Shown here in pieces: positions 16,678 through 25,273 of a stretch of 64,000 nt of DNA. Position numbers and translations under genes: made by a program. The notes beneath the pieces are model-generated. The model searched no databases, had not been told where the DNA came from, and saw only the letters and a list, made by a program, of their open reading frames with translations. Within the stretch, counting starts at the first letter, position 1. The number at the start of each line of letters is the position of its first letter. The stretch comes from Pseudomonas anguilliseptica (GTDB taxonomy: Bacteria; Pseudomonadota; Gammaproteobacteria; Pseudomonadales; Pseudomonadaceae): NCBI RefSeq assembly GCF_021375795.1, contig NZ_JAEIOI010000001.1, positions 744,001 to 808,000 of the forward strand, read 5' to 3'.

Positions 16678-17553
16678 TCAGGGCGCCAGCACTTCCAGGG
16701 TCGCGCTGTAAGAGGCGCGGCGCTCGGTGGCGGGTGCAGTGACGCCGTCCTTGCTGCTCAGCTCGGCTTCCAGCCAGTACATGCCGGCGTTCGGCCAGGT
16801 GATGCTGATCTTGCCGGCGGCGTCGCTGGTGGTTTTGATCTCGCCCAGATCGTCGCGGTAACGGTTGCCACCGGGGATCACGCTGACCTCAACGCCAGCG
16901 GCCGGCTTGCCATCGAGCAGCAGGGTGAATTCCGCGGTTTCACCGGCGAACAGGTCGTTGGGGTGGGTGATCGGTGCCAGCTCAAGGCCCACGCCGGTGG
17001 TTTTCAGCACCGTAGTGGTCGGGTTGCCGGAGGTGACGAAAACTTCCATGCGGCTGTTGTTCTGCGCCACTTTCAGCTCGGCGGCGCCTGCCGGTATCTG
17101 CTTGGCGAAGTCTTCGGCCTTGCCCATCCAGCGCTTGTTCTCCTGGCCTTCTTTCCAGCTGGCGAACAGACCGCTGTTGGCAATGGCCAGCTTGTAGGTG
17201 CCTTTCTGGGTCAGGTGCAGGTCGAAGGTGCTGCGGTAACGGCCGATGCTGCCGTTCTCGGCTTTGGCGGCGCTGCCATCCGGAGCGAACAGTTGCAGCA
17301 CGGCGGCCGGGCGCGGGCGCATGCCGGGTGGGCCGCCAGCGGGGGCGTTGTCGAGATTGCCGATGCCCTGAATACGCAGCGGGAAGTGCTCGAAGTAGAA
17401 CAGGTCATTGGACACGGCGGCGTCGACGGTGACCCAGGGATCTTCACCGGACAGGACCGTGGCCGATGGCAGCATCCAGGCGCGGTGGGCCTGGGCGGAC
17501 AGCGGCAGGCAGATGGCCAGGGTCAGGGCGGTCCATTTTACGAGTGGGTGCAT
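16678..17553 (-). CDS. DUF4198 periplasmic protein
   Basis: A 291-residue exported protein. The signal peptide MHPLVKWTALTLAICLPLSA ends near AQA, so the mature chain would start at or next to HRAWMLPS. An N-terminal histidine of this kind can bind metal. The rest is beta-rich, with Ig-like repeats typical of DUF4198 (related to NikK/NikM-type and cobalt/nickel-associated proteins): FAGETAEFTLLLDGKPAAGV and ISITWPNAGMYWLEAE are characteristic. It sits between DUF2271 and the flavoprotein reductase in the same operon. Role unproven; a periplasmic metal-binding or assembly function is plausible. Confidence 0.85.
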   Translation of the reverse strand: MHPLVKWTALTLAICLPLSAQAHRAWMLPSATVLSGEDPWVTVDAAVSNDLFYFEHFPLRIQGIGNLDNAPAGGPPGMRPRPAAVLQLFAPDGSAAKAENGSIGRYRSTFDLHLTQKGTYKLAIANSGLFASWKEGQENKRWMGKAEDFAKQIPAGAAELKVAQNNSRMEVFVTSGNPTTTVLKTTGVGLELAPITHPNDLFAGETAEFTLLLDGKPAAGVEVSVIPGGNRYRDDLGEIKTTSDAAGKISITWPNAGMYWLEAELSSKDGVTAPATERRASYSATLEVLAP

Positions 17554-17593
17554 GGCAGTCTTCCTTAATGGCAGTGATGCAAGGGGCTGAGGT

Positions 17594-18106
17594 TCAAGGC
17601 GTCAGTTGCAGGGTGATCTGGCCTAGCTCGCTGCTGCCCTGAACGCTCTGGTTGGAGGCTTGCTTGGGTGGCCAGGTGAACGGCAGGCGCAGCAGTTCGC
17701 GGCCGCCCACTTCACGGGCGGCTTCCACCACCACGCGGTATTCGCCGGCGGGTAACTGTTTGAAAGGCGCATCGGCGCTGCTGAAGCTCAGGCTCTGCGC
17801 GCCCACTGCGCGGGTTGCGCCGCTGACGCCGTCAACCGGCATCTCCAGGCTGCGGCCGCTGCGGCGCCACCATTGGCGCAGGTCTTTGAGCCACTTCTCG
17901 CCTTCCTTGTCCTTGAGCTTCTGGTCGTACCACACCGCCAGGTTGGCGACATGCTTCTGGTCCGGTTGCTCCAGCCAGATGGCCACATAGGGGCGGTGGT
18001 ATTCGGCCACCTGCAGGCGCGGGATTTCCACCTCCAGCTTCACGTCGGCAGCCAGCACCGGGGTGCTCAAAAGGGCGCACAGGGGCAACAGCAAGCGTTT
18101 TGGCAT
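17594..18106 (-). CDS. DUF2271 periplasmic protein
   Basis: A 170-residue exported protein of the DUF2271 family. The signal peptide MPKRLLLPLCALLSTPVLAA is followed by the family core: HRPYVAIWLEQPDQ, WYDQKLKDKEGEKWLKDLRQ, WWRRSG and the signature VDGVSGATRAVG. The ATG at 18106 follows AAGGACATCGTT and lies 10 bp after the PepSY gene stop, so the two are cotranscribed; longer upstream frames run antisense to that gene's reading and lack similarity. Members of this family commonly travel with PepSY-TM and DUF4198 genes, but the molecular role is not known. Confidence 0.88.
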   Translation of the reverse strand: MPKRLLLPLCALLSTPVLAADVKLEVEIPRLQVAEYHRPYVAIWLEQPDQKHVANLAVWYDQKLKDKEGEKWLKDLRQWWRRSGRSLEMPVDGVSGATRAVGAQSLSFSSADAPFKQLPAGEYRVVVEAAREVGGRELLRLPFTWPPKQASNQSVQGSSELGQITLQLTP

Positions 18107-18116
18107 AACGATGTCC

Positions 18117-18716
18117 TTAGTGAATAAACAGCAGAGCCAGCAGAACAGGGAGTACCAGGCCCAGGCCGAGCATCGGCCAGGTGCTGGGGCGGTTGCCGGC
18201 ATAGCGTTGCAGCAACAGCAGGCCGCTGAGGCTGAACACCACGCAGAGCACGGCAAATACGTCGATAAACCAGGCCCACGCAGTGCCGGTATTACGGCCC
18301 TTGTGCAGGTCATTCAGGTAGGCGATCCAGCCCCGGTCGGTGGACTCGAACTCCAGTGCGCCGGATTCGATATCCAGGCTCAGCCAGGCATCGCCACCGG
18401 GGCGCGGCAAGCCGATATACAGCTCGCCATCCGACCATTCGGCGTCTCGGCCATCCAGGCGAATCGCCAGCTCGGCCTCCAGCCACCGACGCAGCTCCAG
18501 CGGCAGGCCCTGGCTGGGTTGTTTGTCTTGCAGCGCGGTCTGCAGCGCCTCGGGCAGTTGCGCCTGATGATTGGTCACCCGGGGTTTTGCTTCGATCTGC
18601 GTGGCATGGTTCAGGGTGATGCCGGTTACGGCAAACAACAGCATGCCGGCCAGACACAGCGCCGAGCTGATCCAGTGCCATTGGCGCAGGGTGCCGAGCC
18701 AGAAGGAGTGAGGCAT
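18117..18716 (-). CDS. PepSY-associated membrane protein
   Basis: A 199-residue inner-membrane protein. The N-terminal helix is at about 13-37 (ISSALCLAGMLLFAVTGITL), the periplasmic part at about 38-140, and two C-terminal helices cover WAWFIDVFAVLCVVFSLSGL and LGLGLVLPVLLALLFI. Conserved histidines (WHW, ITLNHATQ and LNDLHKGRN) sit at membrane edges as in PepSY-TM proteins thought to bind heme. I chose the ATG at 18716; a TTG two codons earlier is possible. It is the first gene of the four-gene operon and lies behind a Fur-like box. It likely forms the membrane part of a ferric reductase with the flavoprotein at 15063. Confidence 0.83.
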   Translation of the reverse strand: MPHSFWLGTLRQWHWISSALCLAGMLLFAVTGITLNHATQIEAKPRVTNHQAQLPEALQTALQDKQPSQGLPLELRRWLEAELAIRLDGRDAEWSDGELYIGLPRPGGDAWLSLDIESGALEFESTDRGWIAYLNDLHKGRNTGTAWAWFIDVFAVLCVVFSLSGLLLLQRYAGNRPSTWPMLGLGLVLPVLLALLFIH

Positions 18717-18774
18717 AGCCAAGTCTTGTCAGTGGGTTTGGGGTTCAGGGTGGCGATTCTAGTGAATTTTTAAT

Positions 18775-18793
18775 GCTAAGCATGATTATTTAC
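18775..18793. promoter_or_regulatory. Fur-like box upstream of the PepSY operon
   Basis: GCTAAGCATGATTATTTAC matches the Fur consensus at about 12 of 19 positions. It lies in an AT-rich segment 59 bp before the PepSY gene on the minus strand, and also upstream of pxpA on the plus strand. The role in the former is favoured by gene content. Confidence 0.5.
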
Positions 18794-18908
18794 AAACAAT
18801 ATACATTCCTATTGAAGTGTGATGATCTCTTCGTACCTGGACACGGCCGTGGCTGGGCATGCTTGGGCGGGCTTCCCGTCGCCGCAATGCGCCACTAAGC
18901 TGATGGGC

Positions 18909-19652
18909 ATGAAAAGAATCCTGCTGAACTGCGACATGGGTGAAAGCTTCGGCGTATGGCGCATGGGCGATGACGTGCATGCCATGCCGCTGATTGATCA
19001 GGCCAACCTGGCGTGTGGCTTTCATGCCTCCGACCCGTTGACCATGCAGCGCACCGTCGCCCTGGCGGTAGAGCATGGCGTGAGCATTGGTGCGCACCCG
19101 GCCTATCCGGATTTGCTTGGTTTCGGCCGTCGGCATATCGCCTGCTCGCCAGAGGAGGTCACCGCGCTGGTGCTGTATCAGCTTGGCGCCCTAGAGGCTT
19201 TCTGCCGCGCGGCTGGCGCCCAGCTGGCCTACGTCAAACCGCATGGCGCGTTGTACAACGACCTGGTGCGTGACGATGCGCTGTTCAACGCGGTGCTTGA
19301 GGCCTGCGCCAGTTACCGCAAGGGCTTGCCGCTGATGGTGCTGGCGCTGGCCGACAACAGCCGCGAGCTGCGCCTGGCTGATGCTGCGGATGTGCCGTTG
19401 ATGTTCGAGGCCTTTGCCGACCGCGCCTATCTGGCCGACGGGCAGTTGGCTCCCCGGCGTTTGAGCGGTGCGGTGCACCATGATCCGCAGCGGATTTTTC
19501 AGCAGGCCCTGGCGATTGCCCAAGGCGAGCCGTTTGCCGATATCGATGGCAAGCCGCTGCAGTTGCGCGCCGACAGCCTGTGCGTGCATGGCGATAACGC
19601 CGATTCGCTGGCCGTACTGCGGCGTTTGCGGGCCAGCCTGGACGCTCTATGA
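18909..19652 (+). CDS. pxpA: 5-oxoprolinase subunit A (LamB/YcsF family)
   Basis: A 247-residue subunit of the bacterial ATP-dependent 5-oxoprolinase PxpABC, which opens 5-oxoproline to glutamate. The family N-terminus is clear (ILLNCDMGESFGVWRMGDD), followed by NLACGFHASDP, SIGAHPAYPDLLGFGRR, YVKPHGALYND and SLCVHGDNADSL. The start is uncertain: ATG 18909 gives the family N-terminus, while ATG 18903 adds two residues; neither has a strong ribosome-binding site. The stop overlaps the pxpB start by ATGA, so the three genes form a tightly coupled operon. Confidence 0.93.
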   Translation: MKRILLNCDMGESFGVWRMGDDVHAMPLIDQANLACGFHASDPLTMQRTVALAVEHGVSIGAHPAYPDLLGFGRRHIACSPEEVTALVLYQLGALEAFCRAAGAQLAYVKPHGALYNDLVRDDALFNAVLEACASYRKGLPLMVLALADNSRELRLADAADVPLMFEAFADRAYLADGQLAPRRLSGAVHHDPQRIFQQALAIAQGEPFADIDGKPLQLRADSLCVHGDNADSLAVLRRLRASLDAL

Positions 19653-20326
19653 TCCGCCTCGAACCGGCCGGTGCCGAGGCGCTGCTGCTGGTGCTTGCCG
19701 AGCAGCCGGATACGCAGTTGCCGCAGCGGATCGCGTTGCTGGCCGAGCGTATCCGTGGCGAGTTGGGTGAGGTGCTGACGGATCTGGTGCCGGGTTGGAC
19801 CAGCTTGTTGTTGCACTACGACCTGCTGCGCACCGATCACCTGGAGCTGGCCGAGCGACTCAAACCGCTGCTGGAGCGCTGGCTGGCCGACCCCTTTGTC
19901 ACGCAGGCCGGGCGGCTGCATGAAATCCCCATTTGCTACAACGGTGAAGACCTTGCCGAGGTCGCGCGTCTGTGTCAGCTCAGTGTCGCTCAGGTGATCG
20001 AGCTGCATGCGGCGACCGAGTACCGCGTTGGCGCGATTGGTTTTGCTCCAGGCTTTGCCTACCTCGGCGAGCTGGACGCGCGCCTAGCGTTACCGCGCCG
20101 CGCCACCCCGCGTCTCGCGGTGCCGGCCGGTAGCCTGGCAATTGCCGAGCGGCAGACGGCGATCTACCCGCACAGCTCGCCCGGCGGCTGGCACCTAATT
20201 GGTCGTTGCCCCTGGTCGTTGTTCGACGCTGCACAAACCCCGCCATGCCCGCTGGCGCTGGGTGACCGGGTGCGTTTTCGCCGTATCGACGAGCGCGACT
20301 TTATTCGCGAAGGCGGTCAGCCATGA
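19649..20326 (+). CDS. pxpB: 5-oxoprolinase subunit B (KipI family)
   Basis: A 225-residue protein of the KipI/allophanate hydrolase subunit 1 family. It is the B subunit of 5-oxoprolinase and works with PxpC. Motifs seen: EIPICYNGEDLAEVA, IGFAPGFAYLGELDARLALP, the RR-TPR-VPAGSLAIA segment and the family GGWHLIGRCPW. Both ends overlap neighbours by 4 bp (ATGA at 19649 and 20323). Length matches the family. Confidence 0.94.
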   Translation: MIRLEPAGAEALLLVLAEQPDTQLPQRIALLAERIRGELGEVLTDLVPGWTSLLLHYDLLRTDHLELAERLKPLLERWLADPFVTQAGRLHEIPICYNGEDLAEVARLCQLSVAQVIELHAATEYRVGAIGFAPGFAYLGELDARLALPRRATPRLAVPAGSLAIAERQTAIYPHSSPGGWHLIGRCPWSLFDAAQTPPCPLALGDRVRFRRIDERDFIREGGQP

Positions 20327-21225
20327 GCGGCCTGCGGGTGCTCAAGCCAGGGCCGCAAAGCCTGTTGCAGGATGCTGGGCGGCGCGGCTGGCAACACTTG
20401 GGCGTATCGCCCGCCGGGCCGCTGGATTGGCACGGTGCGGCCTGGGCCAATCATCTGCTGAACAATCCCTGGGGCACGCCGCTGCTGGAAATCGCCTTGG
20501 GCGGCGTCGCGTTGCAGGCCGAAGTCGATACCTGGGTGGCGGTGTGCGGCGCTCAAGTGCCGCTGAGTCTGGATGATCAGCCGCAGCCGCTGTGGACGCG
20601 CCTGCCATTGCGCAAAGGCCAGCTGTTGCGCCTGGGCTTTGCCCGTAGCGGTCAACGTGCCTATCTGGCAGTGGCTGGCGGTTTTGTCGCCAAGCCGCTG
20701 CTGGGCAGCGTTAGCGTGCAACTGCGCGAAGGGCTGGGACGGACTGTGCAGGCGGGTGATCTGCTGGCCTGCCGGCCCGCACATTTCACTCATGTTGCCA
20801 GCGTGCCCTGGCCTTATCTGCCGGATTACCGCTGCAAACCCTTGCTGCGGGTGATTACCGGCGGCGATGCGGCGAGTTTCGGGGAAGACCAGTTGCAGGG
20901 CTTTTTCGCCCAGACCTGGCAGCTCAGCCCGCACTCTGACCGCATGGGCGCGCGACTGCTTGGCGAGGCCATGCAGCCGCCTGTGCGGCAATGGTCATTG
21001 GGCGTTGCTCGTGGAGCGATTCAGGTGCCGCCGGATGGTCAGCCGATCATCCTCCAGGCCGACCACCAGAGCATGGGCGGTTACCCGCTGCTCGGTTGGT
21101 TGCACCCGCTCGATCAGGGCCGTCTGGCGCAATGCCCGGCGCACCATCCGCTGCGTTTCACCCCGGTGAGCATCGGTGACGCGCAGGCTGAGCTGCGCGA
21201 GTTCTACCGATTTTTTCGTCGTTAA
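20323..21225 (+). CDS. pxpC: 5-oxoprolinase subunit C (KipA/biotin-dependent carboxyltransferase family)
   Basis: A 300-residue protein of the KipA/allophanate hydrolase subunit 2 family. Motifs seen: GPQSLLQDAGRRGWQHLGVS, PAGPLDWHGAAWANHLL, AYLAVAGGF and the late GYPLLGWLHPLDQGRLAQ. It forms the catalytic complex with PxpA and PxpB. Its stop overlaps that of the convergent lnt gene by 4 bp, so no terminator separates the two units. Confidence 0.94.
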   Translation: MSGLRVLKPGPQSLLQDAGRRGWQHLGVSPAGPLDWHGAAWANHLLNNPWGTPLLEIALGGVALQAEVDTWVAVCGAQVPLSLDDQPQPLWTRLPLRKGQLLRLGFARSGQRAYLAVAGGFVAKPLLGSVSVQLREGLGRTVQAGDLLACRPAHFTHVASVPWPYLPDYRCKPLLRVITGGDAASFGEDQLQGFFAQTWQLSPHSDRMGARLLGEAMQPPVRQWSLGVARGAIQVPPDGQPIILQADHQSMGGYPLLGWLHPLDQGRLAQCPAHHPLRFTPVSIGDAQAELREFYRFFRR

Positions 21226-22742
21226 AGCGTTTTAGCCATACGACTGGCCATCAACGCCCAGGCAAATAGCCCCAGGCAGATAATCAGCATGGGCCAACCA
21301 CGCCACTGCAAATAAGGCGTGAGTCCCTGCATTGGTTGTACCTGGCCATAGAGCACTGCCTGTTCGAATTGCGGCAATTGCATGGTGATCTGGCCTTGCG
21401 GGTCGATCAGCGCGGTGACGCCGTTGTTGGTGGCGCGGATCATCCAGCGTCCAGCTTCCAGGGCGCGCATCTGCGCCATCTGCAGGTGCTGCAGCGGGCC
21501 GATGGAGCGGCCGAACCAGGTGTCGTTGCTGATGGTCAGCAGCAGGTCGCTCTGTGCGGCCAGGCTGGCGGCGAATTCGGGGTAGACCACTTCGTAGCAA
21601 ATCAACGAGGCCAGGGCGTAGCCCTTGGCTTGCAGCAGGCCCTGGTCGGCCGAGCCACGGGCGAAGTCGGACATTGGCAGGTCAAAGAAGGCGATCAACC
21701 CGCGCAGCAGGTCCTGCAGTGGCACGTATTCACCAAAGGGCACCAGCTTCTGTTTGAGGTAGTCGCCGCTGCCCTGACCGACCACGCTGATACCGTTGTA
21801 GTAACGCGGTTCGCCGCGCTCGTTGCTCTGACGAATCGGCACGCCGGTGATTAGTGCGGCATTGCGGTCGTTGGCGAAGCGATTGATCACGCCCAGGTAA
21901 CCCTGGGCGCGGTCCTTGAGCACAGGGATGGCGGTTTCCGGCCAGATGATCAGGTCGGTCGGCTTGGCGCTGAAGGTCATGTCGCGGTACAGCGCGAGCT
22001 GCGCATTGAGCTGCTCGGGGTCCCACTTCAGGTTCTGTTCGATATTGCCCTGCATGGCGGCCACGCTCAGCGGCTCACCCTGCGGCTGGGTCCAGGCGTG
22101 GTCCTTGAGGGCGATGCCGGCGACCCATGGCGCAATTAACAGCACCACGCCGATGGCGAGAAACGTCTTGCGCGCGCGCAGTTGCGCCAGATTCACCAGC
22201 AGCGCGGCACTCAGGGCCAAGGCAAAGGACAGCAGCCATACACCACCGACTGGGGCCAAGCCGGCCAGCGGGCCATCCAGTTGGCTGTAGCCGGCGTAGA
22301 GCCAGGGAAAACCGGTGAGAAACCAGCTACGGAAGGCCTCTTGGGCTAGCCACAGGGCGGCGAAGGCCAGGGCGTCGGCCAGCGGCGCTTCGACCCGGCG
22401 CAACCAGCGTGTCCAGACCCAGGCGCTGAGGGCGAACAGCAGGCCAAGGCCGCCGACAAACAGCAATGTCAGAAACACCGCCAGCGGCGGCGAGGCGGCG
22501 CCGTAATCGTGGATGCTCACATACACCCAGCTGGTGCCCGCAGCAAACAGGCCAAAGCCGTAGCTCCAGCCGCGCAGAGCGGCGTGGCGTGGCGTCAGGT
22601 CACGCAGGCCGAGGTAGAACAGGGCGATGGACAACAGGGCCAGCGGCCACAGGTCATAAGGTGCCAGCGCCAATGGCGTGATGGCCCCCGCGACAAGCGC
22701 GATCAGGGTGCCGGGCCAGCCAGGTCGAGTTATCCAGTGCAT
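21222..22742 (-). CDS. lnt: Apolipoprotein N-acyltransferase
   Basis: A 506-residue inner-membrane enzyme that adds the third acyl chain to lipoproteins. About six N-terminal hydrophobic helices occupy residues 10-205, followed by a periplasmic nitrilase-like domain and a final anchor (LIICLGLFAWALMA). The catalytic triad is E269 (IIWPETAIPV), K332 (YLKQKLVPFGEYVP) and C382 (LICYEVVYPE). It is the last gene of the minus-strand block miaB-ybeZ-ybeY-corC-lnt, an order conserved widely in gammaproteobacteria. Confidence 0.96.
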   Translation of the reverse strand: MHWITRPGWPGTLIALVAGAITPLALAPYDLWPLALLSIALFYLGLRDLTPRHAALRGWSYGFGLFAAGTSWVYVSIHDYGAASPPLAVFLTLLFVGGLGLLFALSAWVWTRWLRRVEAPLADALAFAALWLAQEAFRSWFLTGFPWLYAGYSQLDGPLAGLAPVGGVWLLSFALALSAALLVNLAQLRARKTFLAIGVVLLIAPWVAGIALKDHAWTQPQGEPLSVAAMQGNIEQNLKWDPEQLNAQLALYRDMTFSAKPTDLIIWPETAIPVLKDRAQGYLGVINRFANDRNAALITGVPIRQSNERGEPRYYNGISVVGQGSGDYLKQKLVPFGEYVPLQDLLRGLIAFFDLPMSDFARGSADQGLLQAKGYALASLICYEVVYPEFAASLAAQSDLLLTISNDTWFGRSIGPLQHLQMAQMRALEAGRWMIRATNNGVTALIDPQGQITMQLPQFEQAVLYGQVQPMQGLTPYLQWRGWPMLIICLGLFAWALMASRMAKTL

Positions 22743-22841
22743 TGCATGCAGGTCCTTGGATTGCGGTGGCGCAAGGGTAAAGCGCGCGAGCAGGCGGGGG
22801 AAGTGGCCCGCCGGCCACCATTGCCGGTGGCCGGCTGCAGA

Positions 22842-23681
22842 TCAGTTATTGATCGGCGTCAGGCGCAGCAGATGAATGCGCCGGCTGTCGGCGTTGAGCA
22901 CGCGGAAGCGGAACTCGCCGATCTCGGTGACTTCATTGCGCTTGGGCAGGTGGCCGAAGGCGCTCATCACCAGGCCGCCGACGGTGTCGAATTCATCGTC
23001 GGAGAATGTGGTGTCGAAGGCTTCGTTGAAGCTGTCGATCGGCGTCAGCGCCTTGACCAGGAAATCGCCGGAGGGCAGCGGTTTGACGTAGCTGTCTTCT
23101 TCCACATCGTGCTCGTCTTCGATGTCGCCGACGATCTGCTCAAGCACGTCCTCAATGGTCACCAGGCCGGCAACGCCGCCGTACTCATCGATGACCACGG
23201 CCATGTGATTGTGGTTGGCGCGAAATTCACGCAGCAGCACGTTGAGGCGCTTGGACTCGGGCACGAAGGTGGCCGGGCGCAGCAAGTCCTTGATATTGAA
23301 GTTGGGCTGTTCGCCCGAGAGGATCAGTGGCAGCAGATCCTTGGCCAGCAGGATGCCGACCACATCGTCGAGGCTTTCGCCCACCACCGGGTAGCGTGAG
23401 TGCGCCGCTTCGATGATCGCCGGCAGGAATTCCTTGGGCGACTGATTGGCCTTGATGCTCATCATCTGTGAGCGCGGCACCATAATGTCGCGTACCTGCA
23501 GGTCGGCGACCTGAATTGCACCTTCAACGATGGCCAGTGCTTCGCTGTCGAGCAGCTTGTTCTGGTGCGCTTCGCGCAGCACTTCCAGCAGTTCTTTGCG
23601 GTTCTTCGGCTCATGAGCAAAAGCCTGGGTCAGTCGGTTGAACCAGGACTTCTGCTCGTTGCTCGATCGATCTTCGCTCAT
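22842..23681 (-). CDS. corC: CorC/YbeX CBS-domain protein
   Basis: A 279-residue soluble protein. Two CBS domains run from about residue 65 to 190 (VRDIMVPRSQMMSIKANQSP, then AVVIDEYGGVAGLVTIEDVL), followed by a CorC_HlyC domain. It lacks the DUF21 membrane part found in long relatives, as is normal for YbeX/CorC. The family has been linked to magnesium/cobalt efflux and to ribosome-related functions alongside YbeY and YbeZ. Position between ybeY and lnt is the standard context. Confidence 0.93.
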   Translation of the reverse strand: MSEDRSSNEQKSWFNRLTQAFAHEPKNRKELLEVLREAHQNKLLDSEALAIVEGAIQVADLQVRDIMVPRSQMMSIKANQSPKEFLPAIIEAAHSRYPVVGESLDDVVGILLAKDLLPLILSGEQPNFNIKDLLRPATFVPESKRLNVLLREFRANHNHMAVVIDEYGGVAGLVTIEDVLEQIVGDIEDEHDVEEDSYVKPLPSGDFLVKALTPIDSFNEAFDTTFSDDEFDTVGGLVMSAFGHLPKRNEVTEIGEFRFRVLNADSRRIHLLRLTPINN

Positions 23682-23729
23682 GGTGGTTACTCAGGAACCT
23701 TCTGTTGTGTCTGTGGGGGTGGCAAATAA

Positions 23730-24188
23730 TTATTCGTGGTCGGCGTAAGGGTCGGGATGCCCCAGCTCAGCCAGCAATTCGCGTTCCAACGCTTCCATCT
23801 CTTCGGCTTCTTCATCCTCGATATGGTCGTAGCCGAGCAGATGCAGGCAGCCGTGGATCACCAGATGTGCCCAGTGCGCTTCACTGGTTTTCGCCTGTTC
23901 CTGGGCTTCGCGCTCAACCACCGGCACGCAGATCACCAGGTCGCCGAGCAACGGGATGTCCAGCAGTTCATCCGGCACATCGGCAGGGAAGGATAGTACG
24001 TTGGTGGCGTAATCTTTATGACGCCAGGTGTGATTGAGCTCGCGGCCCTCGGCTTCGTCGACCAGGCGGATGGTCAGCTCCGAATCGGCTGTGCGCTGGC
24101 GCAGGGCGATCGCGCACCAGGCGCGAAACTGCGCCTCGCTCGGCAGGTTCGCGGCGTCGCTGGCGATTTGCAGGTCAAGCTCAAGCAT
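23730..24188 (-). CDS. ybeY: Endoribonuclease YbeY
   Basis: A 152-residue zinc metalloenzyme needed for rRNA maturation and ribosome quality control. The metal site is H112, H116 and H122 within [15 protein letters not shown]. Other family marks are [17 protein letters not shown] and the acidic [11 protein letters not shown] near the end. I chose the ATG at 24188: AGGA lies 8 nt upstream, it matches the family N-terminus, and it overlaps the ybeZ stop by 8 bp, implying translational coupling. Confidence 0.95.
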   Translation of the reverse strand: MLELDLQIASDAANLPSEAQFRAWCAIALRQRTADSELTIRLVDEAEGRELNHTWRHKDYATNVLSFPADVPDELLDIPLLGDLVICVPVVEREAQEQAKTSEAHWAHLVIHGCLHLLGYDHIEDEEAEEMEALERELLAELGHPDPYADHE

Positions 24189-25185
24189 TGCGCTCATCCT
24201 GCTCGTCATCCAGCTTGCCGTGCATGCGGTTGTCGTAGCGCTCGTAGGCTTCGACGATGCGTTGCACCAGCGGATGGCGCACCACGTCCTTGGGTTTGAA
24301 GTGGGTAAAGCTGATGCCCGGCACATCGCGCAGCACGTCGATCACATGGGTCAGGCCGCTTTTGGTGCCACGCGGCAGGTCGACCTGGGTGATGTCACCG
24401 GTGATCACCGCTGTCGAGCCGAAGCCGATGCGGGTGAGGAACATCTTCATCTGTTCCAGGGTGGTGTTCTGGCTTTCATCGAGGATGATAAAGCTGTTGT
24501 TCAGCGTGCGGCCGCGCATATAGGCCAGCGGTGCGACTTCGATCACCTGTTTCTCGATCAGCTTGGCCACCTGCTCGAAGCCGAGCATCTCGTACAGCGC
24601 GTCGTACAGCGGACGCAGGTACGGGTCGATCTTCTGCGACAGATCGCCGGGGAGGAAGCCGAGCTTTTCACCCGCTTCTACCGCCGGACGCACCAGCAGG
24701 ATGCGGCGAATCTGTTCGCGCTCCAGGGCATCTACGGCAGCTGCTACGGCGAGATAGGTTTTGCCGGTGCCGGCCGGGCCGATGCCGAAGTTGATATCGT
24801 GGTCGAGGATGGCTTTGACGTAGCGCTGCTGATTGGCGCCGCGTGGGCGAATCATGCCCTTGCGGGTGCGCAGGGCAACGCTGGCCTCGACGGTCGGATT
24901 GCTCAGCTCCTCGATACCGGATTCCTGCAGAAACAGGTGCACCAGGTCGGGCGACAGTTCGGTGCTTTGGGTTTCGCGGTAGAGGCGGCGCAGCAGTTGC
25001 TCGGCGGCGCGGGTCTGGCCGGCGGTGCCGACCAGTTCGAACTGGTTGCCACGGTTGCGCAACTCGATGCCCAGGCGCTGTTCGATCAGGCGCAGGTGTT
25101 CATCAAATTGGCCGCACAGGTTGGCGAAGCGGCGGGCCTCAAAGGGTTCAAGGATAAAGCGGAGCGGTTCTATGGGCGCGTTCAA
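24181..25185 (-). CDS. ybeZ: PhoH-like ATPase YbeZ
   Basis: A 334-residue PhoH-family ATPase. Walker A is GPAGTGKT at residues 136-143 and Walker B is FIILDESQN. The family stretch [20 protein letters not shown] is present, and the N-terminal KH-like part is of usual length. YbeZ partners YbeY in RNA metabolism. Its stop overlaps the ybeY start. About 88 bp separate it from miaB upstream. Confidence 0.94.
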   Translation of the reverse strand: MNAPIEPLRFILEPFEARRFANLCGQFDEHLRLIEQRLGIELRNRGNQFELVGTAGQTRAAEQLLRRLYRETQSTELSPDLVHLFLQESGIEELSNPTVEASVALRTRKGMIRPRGANQQRYVKAILDHDINFGIGPAGTGKTYLAVAAAVDALEREQIRRILLVRPAVEAGEKLGFLPGDLSQKIDPYLRPLYDALYEMLGFEQVAKLIEKQVIEVAPLAYMRGRTLNNSFIILDESQNTTLEQMKMFLTRIGFGSTAVITGDITQVDLPRGTKSGLTHVIDVLRDVPGISFTHFKPKDVVRHPLVQRIVEAYERYDNRMHGKLDDEQDERNA

Positions 25186-25273
25186 GGTCGTGTGATGGCC
25201 GCCAGTCGGCTGGGGTAGTGAACTGAAGAATAGCGCCAGCGGCCGCGAGGGGGAAGCTCGGGCCGCTGCACCT

